A stretch of DNA of 26,707 nt, taken from the NCBI GenBank assembly GCA_002393735.1, contig DGTK01000001.1:2503-29209 (forward strand). The letters run 5' to 3'. Below are positions 6,706-15,039 of this stretch, one piece after another. The notes beneath the pieces were generated by a model. It saw only the letters and a list, made by a program, of their open reading frames with translations, was not told where the DNA came from and ran no database searches. Position numbers and translations under genes: made by a program. Every line of letters begins with the position of its first letter. Within the stretch, counting starts at the first letter, position 1. The stretch is from Lachnospiraceae bacterium UBA4338. Lineage in GTDB: Bacteria; Bacillota; Clostridia; Lachnospirales; Lachnospiraceae.

Positions 6706-7383
6706 ATGGAAAGTTATAAACAGGAATTTATAGATTTTATGGTGGAAGCCAATGTACTTAAGTTCGGGGATTTTACACTTAAGAGTGGAAGAAAGTCTCC
6801 ATTCTTCATGAATGCAGGGGCTTATGTAACAGGATATCAGCTTAAGAAATTAGGCGAATATTATGCCAAGGCAATTCATGATGCATATGGCGATGACTGG
6901 GATATCTTATTCGGACCTGCATATAAGGGTATTCCACTTTCAGTAGCAACAACCATTGCATACAGCGAACTTTATGGCAAAGAAGTTAAATATTCTTCAA
7001 ACCGTAAGGAAGTTAAGGATCATGGTGATGTGGGAATCCTTCTTGGTTCTAAGATGCAGGATGGGGATAAGGTTGTTATTATTGAAGATGTGACAACTTC
7101 CGGCAAGTCTATTGAGGAAACATATCCAATCATTAAGGCTCAGGCTGATGTGGAAGTTGTAGGTCTTATGGTAAGCCTTAACCGAATGGAGAAGGGACTT
7201 AATACAGATAAGACTGCACTTGATGAAATTGCAGAAACATATAATATCAAGACAGGCGCAATCGTATCAATGGCTGAGGTATGCGAATATCTTTATAACA
7301 GAGAAGTTAATGGCAGAGTTGTGATTGATGATGAAATCAAGAAAGCAATTGATGCATACTATGAGCAGTATGGTGCAAAATAA
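6706..7383 (+). CDS. pyrE: Orotate phosphoribosyltransferase
   Basis: Joins orotate to PRPP to give OMP, the substrate of the upstream pyrF product. The PRPP-binding motif VVIIEDVTTSGKS occupies about residues 123-135. FTLKSGRKSPFFMNAG near residue 23 and FGPAYKGIPLS near residue 69 are typical of the family. The 225-residue length is normal. TAGGAGG lies just before the start. pyrF and pyrE are adjacent and probably translated from one message; the other pyrimidine genes are not in the window. A small membrane-protein gene starts nine bases after the stop. Confidence 0.97.
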   Translation: MESYKQEFIDFMVEANVLKFGDFTLKSGRKSPFFMNAGAYVTGYQLKKLGEYYAKAIHDAYGDDWDILFGPAYKGIPLSVATTIAYSELYGKEVKYSSNRKEVKDHGDVGILLGSKMQDGDKVVIIEDVTTSGKSIEETYPIIKAQADVEVVGLMVSLNRMEKGLNTDKTALDEIAETYNIKTGAIVSMAEVCEYLYNREVNGRVVIDDEIKKAIDAYYEQYGAK

Positions 7384-7392
7384 GGATTATAA

Positions 7393-7728
7393 ATGAGCAG
7401 CAGATTTAATTTAAGCAAGAAGTACAAATTCACAGACAAGAAGATAGATAATCTCAGTATTATGGGAATTATCCTTGGAAGTATTTCCCTTCTTGCTTTA
7501 ATTGCGGCTATTATCATAAGTTTTTTCAATGACGGTCAGGCCTTTATCAGATTTGGCCTGACTGTTATTCTGGCGCTGATTTTTTCAATTGTGGGAGAGG
7601 TTCTCTCCATTATATCCAGATTGCAGCCGGATAATTATTATATTCTTTCCGATACCGGAATCGTGATTAATACAATCAATCTGTTTTTTATCATGTATAT
7701 TGTTGGGCTTGGAATAATGAATTATTAA
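7393..7728 (+). CDS. Small three-helix membrane protein, function unknown
   Basis: A 111-residue protein I cannot assign with confidence. A basic, polar N-terminus of about 23 residues (FNLSKKYKFTDKKIDNLS) is followed by three hydrophobic segments at about residues 24-46, 51-75 and 87-109; the stretch between the last two is short (SRLQPDNYYILSD). The basic N-terminus suggests that end is cytoplasmic. It starts nine bases after pyrE and ends nine bases before the aminopeptidase ATG, so it is probably cotranscribed with both. The ribosome binding site is weak (AAGGAT), consistent with coupled translation. Similar small membrane proteins occur in Lachnospiraceae, but I recognise no motif that gives a role. 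Confidence 0.8.
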   Translation: MSSRFNLSKKYKFTDKKIDNLSIMGIILGSISLLALIAAIIISFFNDGQAFIRFGLTVILALIFSIVGEVLSIISRLQPDNYYILSDTGIVINTINLFFIMYIVGLGIMNY

Positions 7729-7737
7729 GGAGCATTG

Positions 7738-9786
7738 ATGGAAGAAAGATTAACACTTGCTTTAACAAGAATCAGAGAAATAGAGAATGAAGAAGGGGTG
7801 ATGGCATATCAGCCCTTTTTTAAGGTTGTAAGTACATTCCTTTTGGATTTATATGAACTGTATTCTCTTAATAAAGGCGTAGAGTCAGAGGGCGTGATTA
7901 CTGCACTTTGGAAGGATGGAGATTATCAGGGAATTAATGATCTTCTTTATAAGGATGCCATTCCGGAAGGATATGATAACAGTTTCTTAAATCCTGATTA
8001 TGCCTATGGTGTATTAGGCTATGCAGGGCCTTATCTTTCTGCAATTTATACAGAGATTAAGGCAGCGATTCCTGATGCATATGAAGGTTATCTTGAAGGC
8101 ATTCTTATCAGGATGGAACTTATGCTGGAGGTTTATTCATCCCTTTTGGTGGCAGATGGAGAAACTGAGGAAATAAACAGTATTAAGGATATATTTTACT
8201 GGTATGTAAGTGATTATTATGAGACAGAGATTCCAAGATTAATTAAGTCTCAGTTTGAGGTGGAGAATCTGGCTTTCAATATTGTTACCAAGGAAGATTT
8301 AAACAATCCGTCATACCTTTACAAGTATGGTGAGAGAGTAACAATAAATGAAATAAGGGTAAGTGAATTCTTATCATCACTTCCTGAAGAAGATATAGAT
8401 AAAATGGCCGCAACTATAGTGAATGGTTACAGAGATGGTTTTATTCAGGCTGGAAAGGATCTGTCTAAAAAGAAATATGCCAATATAAGATATCATATTG
8501 GTTTTGAAAGAGTAATAAAGGCGGTTATTGATAAACTTTCAGAACTGGGTCTTGAGCCTGTTATGTACAGGGGAAGAAGGGATATCTTTGCTAAAAGAAA
8601 TCTTAATCCGATAGGCTACGTGGGAGCCAATGAATTATTACAGCTTGATTATGACCACAGAGAAGATATGGGTATGATTCTTGATGGTCATCTGGTAAAC
8701 AGAAGAGTGGAATGTTTAAAGGTTGCATATGAAGAAAACAGGGAAGCTGCTGCCTTATTCGCAGGCCCTATCGTAATTGAAACCTTTGGTGAGCCCATTG
8801 TTGACTTAGTATCAAGAGAAAATGCCATTTCGCTTAATGAATCACAAAGAAAGAATAACGTGGAATTATCATCCCAAAATGCTGAGATTACGGCTAAGTA
8901 CATTGATCCGGAGCAAAGAAGTTTCAGTATAATTGCTTTCCCAATGCCATCCATCTCTGAGAATTATAAAGAGATTTTTAAGGATACAATAAAGATTAAT
9001 ACTTTAGATGTTAACAAATACAGAAAGATTCAGCAGACAATAATTGATGTTCTTGATAAACATTCAGTAGCTCATGTTGTTGGTAATAATGGTAATATAA
9101 CAGACCTTTATGTGAAACTCTGGGAACTTAAGGACCCTTCAAAGGAAACAAAGTTTGAAAACTGCGTGGCTGATGTGAATATTCCTGTGGGAGAAGTCTT
9201 CACATCGCCTGTTTTAGAGGGAACACATGGAGTTCTTAATGTTAAGAAAGTATTCTTAAACGAGCAGGAATATAAGGACCTGACACTTGAGATAGAAGAT
9301 GGATATATTAAATCATATTCCTGTGCCAATTTCTCAGACCCTGCAGAGAATCGTAAGTATATTGAGGCAGGGATGTTATTCCATCATGAGACCCTTCCTA
9401 TGGGAGAATTCGCCATAGGTACCAACACCACGGCTTATGTTATAGCTAGAAAATACGATATTGAGCAATATATGCCTATTCTTATAGCAGAGAAGACAGG
9501 CCCGCATTTTGCATTTGGTGATACCTGTTATTCAAGAGAAGAAGAGGTGAGGGTATATAACCCGGATGGTAAGGAAATAGTTGCCAAGGAAAACAGTGCA
9601 TCAGCCCTCAGAAAGACAGAACCGTCCAAGGCATATTTCAATTGTCATACGGATATAACAATCCCTTATGATGAGCTGGGACTGCTGGAAGTTATAGATG
9701 AAAATGGGGAGTCTGTAAAGATAATCGAGAATGGCCGTTTTGTCCTTGAAGGATGCGAGGAACTGAACGAGGCTTTTCTTGACTGA
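7738..9786 (+). CDS. M29-family aminopeptidase with a long N-terminal extension
   Basis: Probable metal-dependent aminopeptidase of family M29 (AmpS/AmpT-like). All ligand motifs lie in the C-terminal third: IPVGEVFTSP (Glu486), LPMGEFAIGTN (Glu557), EKTGPHFAFGDTCY (His590, with Tyr598 possibly the catalytic Tyr) and NCHTDITI (His637, Asp639). Their order and spacing follow known M29 enzymes. Those enzymes are usually about 410 residues. This protein has 682, so roughly 270 extra residues precede the recognisable fold; they are mostly acidic and helical-looking and match no domain I know. ATG at 7738 is preferred over the in-frame TTG at 7735 because AAGGAG (7727-7732) is five bases from the ATG but only two from the TTG. 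The gene follows the membrane-protein gene closely. The promoter of the next unit overlaps its last codons. Confidence 0.85.
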   Translation: MEERLTLALTRIREIENEEGVMAYQPFFKVVSTFLLDLYELYSLNKGVESEGVITALWKDGDYQGINDLLYKDAIPEGYDNSFLNPDYAYGVLGYAGPYLSAIYTEIKAAIPDAYEGYLEGILIRMELMLEVYSSLLVADGETEEINSIKDIFYWYVSDYYETEIPRLIKSQFEVENLAFNIVTKEDLNNPSYLYKYGERVTINEIRVSEFLSSLPEEDIDKMAATIVNGYRDGFIQAGKDLSKKKYANIRYHIGFERVIKAVIDKLSELGLEPVMYRGRRDIFAKRNLNPIGYVGANELLQLDYDHREDMGMILDGHLVNRRVECLKVAYEENREAAALFAGPIVIETFGEPIVDLVSRENAISLNESQRKNNVELSSQNAEITAKYIDPEQRSFSIIAFPMPSISENYKEIFKDTIKINTLDVNKYRKIQQTIIDVLDKHSVAHVVGNNGNITDLYVKLWELKDPSKETKFENCVADVNIPVGEVFTSPVLEGTHGVLNVKKVFLNEQEYKDLTLEIEDGYIKSYSCANFSDPAENRKYIEAGMLFHHETLPMGEFAIGTNTTAYVIARKYDIEQYMPILIAEKTGPHFAFGDTCYSREEEVRVYNPDGKEIVAKENSASALRKTEPSKAYFNCHTDITIPYDELGLLEVIDENGESVKIIENGRFVLEGCEELNEAFLD

Positions 9787-9807
9787 AATAGGGTAAAATA
9801 GTATAAT
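9779..9807 (+). promoter_or_regulatory. Predicted sigma-A promoter of the lipoprotein-pur-clpC-radA run
   Basis: TTGACT (9779-9784) and a perfect TATAAT (9802-9807) are spaced by 17 bases. The -35 overlaps the stop codon of the aminopeptidase gene. The predicted start near 9814 leaves a leader of about 63 bases. It is the last convincing promoter I found before the tRNA-Trp promoter at 21066. Confidence 0.85.
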
Positions 9808-9842
9808 TAAATAGGTTATGTGTGGAAATTTGGATTAATTTT

Positions 9843-9879
9843 AAAGGAGTAATTCGGCAAGCCCGAATTTGATGATATG
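9843..9879 (+). promoter_or_regulatory. Shine-Dalgarno and start codon separated by a hairpin
   Basis: AAAGGAG (9843-9849) lies 27 bases from the ATG at 9877, too far for normal initiation. Almost all of that gap is a hairpin: AATTCGG (9851-9857) pairs with CCGAATT (9863-9869) around the loop CAAGC. Leaving out the 19 folded bases gives an effective spacing of 8. The frame has a stop (TAA) at 9850-9852 and no start codon between it and the ATG at 9877. The signal peptide begins at 9877, so this start is well supported. Confidence 0.7.
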
Positions 9880-11529
9880 AAAAAAGCTTTTTTAAAAACT
9901 CTTATATCTGTCAGCCTTGTGCTGACTCTGACTGCTGGTGGCTGTAATATGCTGCATAATCCTGCTAATTCCAATAACAATCAGGGTAATGTTACTAATG
10001 ATGGTAACAATATAGGAAATTCAAATAATGAGGTTACTCAGTCTACCGACTGGGGCATTGACCAGTTTAATGTAGGTGGCAATGGCTCAAATGACGGCCA
10101 GGATACTGATGTGGCTACAGGGGAATTTGAATTTATTCCTCTTGTGACTGACTGGACCTATGATGGTGACTGGCAGGATAATTATTCAGTTAGTTACAGT
10201 ACATCATTCATAAATACAGATAATCTTGGTAAGTATTCTGCATTGAAGAGTGCAATGGAAAAGGTTGATGAAGACATTAATGGTGCAGCGCTTGATTCTT
10301 ACAGGGATTATACTGATTTTGCCAAAGAGAATCTTGAATACATGAACGAGGATGATTTCCTTAGCTGTTATTATTATTCGAATCTTACCAATTACAGATC
10401 TGATACTGTAATGGTTTCATTGATGGAAACAGTTGAAAGTTATGCAGGTGGCGCTCATCCTAATACATATTATGTATCACATAATGTTGATTCAAAGAGT
10501 GGAAAGACTCTTGAGATACAGGATGTAATTGCTGATAAAGAAGGATTCTATAATGCAGTTATTGATTCCTTAAATAAGCAGTTCTCACAGGATGGAATCG
10601 GAACTGATGATTTATGGGAGAATTATGAGGAACTGATTTATGATTCAATTACTGATCCTGAATACGGATGCAATTTCGTAATGGATTATGATTCTATTTT
10701 AATGATTTATTCTCCATATGAACTTGCGGCATATGCGTTTGGCCCTGTATTTATCAGAGTAAGATATCAGGACTGTCCTGAAGTATTCAATAAAACATAT
10801 ACAACTTACAGCAAGGAAAACATAATCTACAATAATTACGACGGAATGAATCTGTATATGGATTATGATAATGATGGTACAGAAGAAAATATCATGGTCA
10901 ATATGCTTTATAACGATGATTACGGCGAATATGATAATCTGGTTATTGAAACAGATACTGCCAAGTTCCAGGATGAAAACATATATGGCTTTAGTTATGA
11001 TGTTGCAGGAGCTAAGGTTGACGGCAGGTATTTTGTCATTCTTAAGACCTCAGTAGAGAATGATTATACATGTACTTATATTTTCAGTGTTGAGAATGGT
11101 GTAATCAAACAGACTGATGAAGTATTCGGAAGCTTCGAATCATTTACAAATCCGGACTGCTTCTTTGTAAATCAGAGACTTGATCTTTTAAGTACATATG
11201 ATGGTTTCAAGTTAAGTAAGATTAATTCAAATGGTAAAGTTGAATTTATGGATGACTGTTATACTGCAACAAGTCATATTCAGCTTACAGCGCTTCGTGA
11301 TATAAACGGATATGCAGTTGACTCAGTAGGCGCTCCGGATGGAGAGAGTAAGGTAATCCCTAAGGGAAGTACTGTTTTAATCGCAGGTACAGATGATAAT
11401 ACATATGTTGACTTACGTCTGGAAGATGGAAGTTATGTAAGAGTATATGTTGATAATGATGACTGGCCACAGAACATTGATGGCGTGGATATTCAGGAAT
11501 TATTCGACGGCGTTTTATTTGCCGGCTGA
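9877..11529 (+). CDS. Lipoprotein with DUF3298/DUF4163-like domain
   Basis: A 550-residue exported lipoprotein of unknown role. The signal peptide MKKAFLKTLISVSLVLTL ends in TAGGC, making Cys23 the likely lipidated residue. An Asn/Gly/Asp-rich linker covers about residues 24-85. Residues from about 95 to 300 resemble the DUF4163/DUF3298 pair found in RsiV- and PdaC-type extracellular proteins: SYAGGAHPNTYYVSHNVD near 187 and SPYELAAYAFGPVFIRV near 280. About residues 328-340 include MDYDNDGTEEN, an Asp-rich loop that could bind calcium. The C-terminal 80 residues look like a small beta domain. It has a strong promoter and an unusual hairpin-spaced ribosome binding site. purE starts 17 bases after its stop with no promoter visible between, so this surface protein heads the transcript of the purine genes. 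The family call is by motif memory only. Confidence 0.75.
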   Translation: MKKAFLKTLISVSLVLTLTAGGCNMLHNPANSNNNQGNVTNDGNNIGNSNNEVTQSTDWGIDQFNVGGNGSNDGQDTDVATGEFEFIPLVTDWTYDGDWQDNYSVSYSTSFINTDNLGKYSALKSAMEKVDEDINGAALDSYRDYTDFAKENLEYMNEDDFLSCYYYSNLTNYRSDTVMVSLMETVESYAGGAHPNTYYVSHNVDSKSGKTLEIQDVIADKEGFYNAVIDSLNKQFSQDGIGTDDLWENYEELIYDSITDPEYGCNFVMDYDSILMIYSPYELAAYAFGPVFIRVRYQDCPEVFNKTYTTYSKENIIYNNYDGMNLYMDYDNDGTEENIMVNMLYNDDYGEYDNLVIETDTAKFQDENIYGFSYDVAGAKVDGRYFVILKTSVENDYTCTYIFSVENGVIKQTDEVFGSFESFTNPDCFFVNQRLDLLSTYDGFKLSKINSNGKVEFMDDCYTATSHIQLTALRDINGYAVDSVGAPDGESKVIPKGSTVLIAGTDDNTYVDLRLEDGSYVRVYVDNDDWPQNIDGVDIQELFDGVLFAG

Positions 11530-11546
11530 TTTAGGAGGATATAAAG

Positions 11547-12080
11547 ATGCAGGTTAAAGGTAACAGCGATGTTAAACCAATAGTTAGTATTGTTATGGGA
11601 AGCGATTCAGATATGCCGGTTATGTCCAAGGCAGCAGATATTCTGGATAAGTTTGATATCCCATATGAAATGAAGATTATTTCAGCACACAGAGAGCCTG
11701 ATGTATTCTTTGAATATGCCAGGAGTGCTGAAGAAAAAGGAATAAAAGTAGTTATTGCCGGAGCGGGAATGGCAGCTCATCTTCCTGGTATGTTTGCAGC
11801 TATTTGCCCAATGCCGGTTATCGGTATTCCAATGCATACCACATCACTTGGCGGAAGAGATTCTCTTTACAGCATAGTTCAGATGCCTTCAGGTATTCCG
11901 GTTGCAACTGTTGCAATTAACGGCGGCGCCAATGCAGGTATTCTTGCTGCAAAGATTCTTGCCACATCAGATTCTGTACTTCTTCAGAAACTTAAAGATT
12001 ACAAGAATGAACTTGCAGACAGCGTAATTGCCAAGGATGCCAGACTTCAGGAAGTTGGATACGAGAATTATCAGAAATAA
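11547..12080 (+). CDS. purE: N5-carboxyaminoimidazole ribonucleotide mutase (class I PurE)
   Basis: Rearranges N5-CAIR to CAIR in de novo purine synthesis. Family motifs are VMGSDSDMPVM (about 17-26), ISAHREPD with His48, and AGAGMAAHLPGM (71-82). The bacterial class I form needs a PurK partner, which is not in the window. Length is 177 residues, with about ten extra at the N-terminus. AGGAGGATATAAAG precedes the ATG, and no other Met occurs before residue 17, so the start is sound. It opens a purE-purM-purN-purD series read as one transcript. I saw no purine riboswitch or PurR site in the short space upstream. Confidence 0.97.
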   Translation: MQVKGNSDVKPIVSIVMGSDSDMPVMSKAADILDKFDIPYEMKIISAHREPDVFFEYARSAEEKGIKVVIAGAGMAAHLPGMFAAICPMPVIGIPMHTTSLGGRDSLYSIVQMPSGIPVATVAINGGANAGILAAKILATSDSVLLQKLKDYKNELADSVIAKDARLQEVGYENYQK

Positions 12081-12107
12081 AATATAAAACATAAAGGAGA
12101 GACAACT

Positions 12108-13133
12108 ATGGATTACAAGTCAGCAGGGGTTGATATTGAAGCCGGTTACAAATCTGTTGAATTAATGAAAGAGTATGTTAAGAAGACCATGAGAGAAGAA
12201 GTCCTTGGAGGACTTGGGGGATTCTCGGGTGCTTTTTCATTAGCTAAAATTAAAAATTACGAGGAGCCGATTCTTCTTTCAGGAACTGATGGCTGTGGAA
12301 CCAAAGTTAAACTGGCTTTCCTTATGGACAAGCATGATACCATCGGTATCGACGCGGTTGCCATGTGTGTCAATGATGTTGCATGTGCAGGTGGTGAGCC
12401 GTTATTCTTCCTTGATTATATTGCCTGCGGTAAGAATTATCCTGAAAAAATCGCAACAATCGTTAAGGGCGTTGCAGACGGATGTATCATGTCAGAATGT
12501 GCTCTGGTTGGCGGCGAGACAGCAGAGCATCCGGGACTTATGCCGGAAGATGAATATGACCTTGCAGGTTTTTCAGTTGGCGTAGTTGAGAAAAAGGATT
12601 TGATTACAGGTGCTGACCTTGCAGATGGAGACGTACTTATCGGTATTGCTTCATCAGGTGTTCATTCAAACGGTTTTTCACTGGTTCGTAAAGTATTCGA
12701 GATGACAAAGGAAAGTCTTGATACTTACTATGATGAACTTGGCAAAACTTTAGGTGAAGCTTTAATTGAGCCAACAAGAATCTATGTTAAGGCTCTTAAA
12801 GCTATTAAGAACTCAGGCGTTAAGGTTAAAGCCTGCTCACATATTACAGGTGGCGGTTTCTATGAGAACGTTCCAAGAATGTTAATTGACGGTAAGAGAG
12901 CAGTTATTGAACTTAACAGTTTTGATGTTCCTCCTATTTTTGATCTTATAAAGAAGACCGGAAATATCGCGGATGAAATGATGTACAATACATTTAACTG
13001 TGGTCTTGGCATGGTACTTGCAGTTGACAAGGCTGATGTAGACAAAACAGTTAAGGCAATCAACGAATCAGGCGAGAAGGCTTTCGTAGTTGGTAAAATC
13101 ATTAACGGCGAAAAGGGCGTAGATTTAGTATAA
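12108..13133 (+). CDS. purM: Phosphoribosylformylglycinamidine cyclo-ligase (AIR synthetase)
   Basis: ATP-dependent closure of FGAM to AIR, the imidazole-ring-forming step of purine synthesis. Visible signatures are GGLGGFSGAF (about 34-43), LSGTDGCGTKVKLAF (57-71), DAVAMCVNDVACAGGEPLFF, ALVGGETAEHPGLMP and, further on, SHITGGGFYENVPR. The length of 341 is normal. AAAGGAG precedes the start, and the gap to purN is ten bases. The AIR it makes feeds PurK/PurE chemistry, matching the upstream gene. Confidence 0.98.
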   Translation: MDYKSAGVDIEAGYKSVELMKEYVKKTMREEVLGGLGGFSGAFSLAKIKNYEEPILLSGTDGCGTKVKLAFLMDKHDTIGIDAVAMCVNDVACAGGEPLFFLDYIACGKNYPEKIATIVKGVADGCIMSECALVGGETAEHPGLMPEDEYDLAGFSVGVVEKKDLITGADLADGDVLIGIASSGVHSNGFSLVRKVFEMTKESLDTYYDELGKTLGEALIEPTRIYVKALKAIKNSGVKVKACSHITGGGFYENVPRMLIDGKRAVIELNSFDVPPIFDLIKKTGNIADEMMYNTFNCGLGMVLAVDKADVDKTVKAINESGEKAFVVGKIINGEKGVDLV

Positions 13134-13143
13134 AGGTGATTAT

Positions 13144-13749
13144 ATGTTAAAGGTATGTGTATGTGTATCAGGCGGCGGCACCAATCTTCAGGCCATAATT
13201 GATGCAATTAAGGATGGCAGGATTACCAACGCAGAGATTGATACAGTAATTAGTAATAATGCTGATGCTTATGCCTTGGAGAGAGCAAAGCAAAATGGAA
13301 TTAATGCCATTTGTCTTTCTCCCAAGTCTTTTGAGAACAGAGATGCTTTTAATGATGCATTTCTTGATAAACTTAAAGAGATTAACCCGGACCTCATCGT
13401 TCTTGCAGGCTTCCTGGTAGTTATTCCTCCACAGGTTATAAGAGCATTCAGAAACAGAATAATTAATATTCATCCATCCTTAATTCCTTCATTTTGCGGA
13501 ACAGGATATTATGGACTTAAGGTGCATGAGGCTGCTTTAAAGCGCGGGGTCAAAATCACCGGCGCCACAGTTCACTTCGTAGATGAAGGCACTGATACAG
13601 GCCCAATCATTGCCCAGAAGGCTGTGGAAGTTAAAGAGGGTGATACACCTAAGGAATTACAGCTTCGGGTTATGGAAGAAGCGGAATGGGTTATTTTGCC
13701 AAAGGCTATTGATATGATAGCTAACGGATTAATAAGTATAGGAGAGTAA
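13144..13749 (+). CDS. purN: Phosphoribosylglycinamide formyltransferase
   Basis: Transfers a formyl group from 10-formyl-tetrahydrofolate to GAR. The N-terminal phosphate-binding VCVSGGGTNLQAII is present. The catalytic set known from the family is visible as Asn108 and His110 in INIHPSLIPSF, and Asp151 in DEGTDTGPI. The length of 201 residues is normal. AAAGGTGAT, overlapping the purM stop region, is the likely ribosome binding site. purD begins four bases after its stop, so coupled translation is likely. Confidence 0.98.
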   Translation: MLKVCVCVSGGGTNLQAIIDAIKDGRITNAEIDTVISNNADAYALERAKQNGINAICLSPKSFENRDAFNDAFLDKLKEINPDLIVLAGFLVVIPPQVIRAFRNRIINIHPSLIPSFCGTGYYGLKVHEAALKRGVKITGATVHFVDEGTDTGPIIAQKAVEVKEGDTPKELQLRVMEEAEWVILPKAIDMIANGLISIGE

Positions 13750-13753
13750 TAAA

Positions 13754-15025
13754 ATGAAGATTGCAGTTATAGGCAGCGGCGGAAGAGAACATGCCATATG
13801 TTATGCATTATCCAAAAGCCCTAAGGCAACTGAAATTTACTGTCTTCCGGGTAATGCCGGAATCGGCAGAATCGCAAAGTGCGTTGATATTAAAGTGATG
13901 GATTTTGACAACATTGTTGATTTCTGTGTTAAGAATGCAATTGATCTTGCAATTGTAGCACCTGATGATCCATTGGTTGCTGGTCTTGTAGACAGGTTAA
14001 GTGCAGCAGGAATCAAGGCATTTGGACCTGAGAAAAAGGCTGCCATACTTGAAGGAAGCAAGGCTTTTTCCAAAGATTTAATGAAGAAATATGGTATTCC
14101 TACAGCTAAGTACGAGAATTTCACGGAACTTGATAAGGCTATTAAATACTTAGATAATGTGGATTATCCTATAGTTATCAAGGCTGATGGTCTTGCTCTT
14201 GGTAAGGGCGTACTTATCTGCAAAGATTATGACGAGGCAGTAGATGCACTTAAGAGCATGATGGAAGGCAAGAGGTTCGGTGATGCGGGTAATACCGTGG
14301 TTATTGAAGAATTCATGACAGGAAGAGAAGTATCGGTATTATCCTTCTGTGACGGTAAGACAATTAAGGTATTATCTTCAGCTCAGGACCACAAGAGAGC
14401 AAAAGATAATGATGAAGGTCTTAATACAGGTGGTATGGGAACATTCTCACCAAGTCCTTTCTATACAGATGAGATTAATGAGTTCTGTATGGAGAAGATT
14501 TTTATGCCTACAGTTAAGGCAATGGAAGCTGAAGGCAGAACATTCAAGGGCGTTATCTTCTTTGGTTTAATGATTACCAAGGATGGCCCTAAGGTACTTG
14601 AATATAATGCAAGATTCGGTGATCCTGAAGCACAGGTAGTACTTCCACGTATGAAGAATGATATTGTGGATGTAATGCTTGCATGCATCGATGGAACACT
14701 GGATAAGATTGATATTGAATTTGAGGATAATGCGGCAGTATGCGTAATCTTGGCATCTGACGGTTATCCGTTATCATATGAGAAGGGGTTTGAAATTAAG
14801 GGGCTTGAGAAGTTCGATAACAAGGAAGATTATTACTGCTTCCATGCAGGAACTGCTCTCAAAGACGGAGTTATAGTAACAAACGGTGGCAGAGTACTCG
14901 GGGTTACTGCCAAAGGAAACACATTAGTTGAAGCAAGAGCAAAAGCTTATGAAGCAACAAAGTGGGTTGATTTTGACAACAAGTATATGAGAAACGATAT
15001 AGGTAATGCGATATTGTCAAAGTAA
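13754..15025 (+). CDS. purD: Phosphoribosylamine-glycine ligase (GAR synthetase)
   Basis: ATP-grasp enzyme joining phosphoribosylamine and glycine to make GAR, the substrate of the upstream purN product. The protein starts MKIAVIGSGGREHAICYAL and has LPGNAGIG near 32. The ATP-grasp part contains KADGLALGKGV, VVIEEFMTGREVSVL and EYNARFGDPEAQ. The length of 423 is typical. Its ribosome binding site TAGGAG lies in the last codons of purN. An SH3b membrane-protein gene follows after 14 bases without a terminator. purC, purF, purH, purK, purL and purQ are absent from the window. Confidence 0.98.
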   Translation: MKIAVIGSGGREHAICYALSKSPKATEIYCLPGNAGIGRIAKCVDIKVMDFDNIVDFCVKNAIDLAIVAPDDPLVAGLVDRLSAAGIKAFGPEKKAAILEGSKAFSKDLMKKYGIPTAKYENFTELDKAIKYLDNVDYPIVIKADGLALGKGVLICKDYDEAVDALKSMMEGKRFGDAGNTVVIEEFMTGREVSVLSFCDGKTIKVLSSAQDHKRAKDNDEGLNTGGMGTFSPSPFYTDEINEFCMEKIFMPTVKAMEAEGRTFKGVIFFGLMITKDGPKVLEYNARFGDPEAQVVLPRMKNDIVDVMLACIDGTLDKIDIEFEDNAAVCVILASDGYPLSYEKGFEIKGLEKFDNKEDYYCFHAGTALKDGVIVTNGGRVLGVTAKGNTLVEARAKAYEATKWVDFDNKYMRNDIGNAILSK

Positions 15026-15039
15026 GGAGAGCTCTTAAA

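Noticed and set aside
12860..13207. Minus-strand 115-residue frame over the purM-purN junction and similar antisense frames elsewhere
   Set aside because: These are shadows of well-supported + strand genes, with no ribosome binding sites and no recognisable protein sequence.
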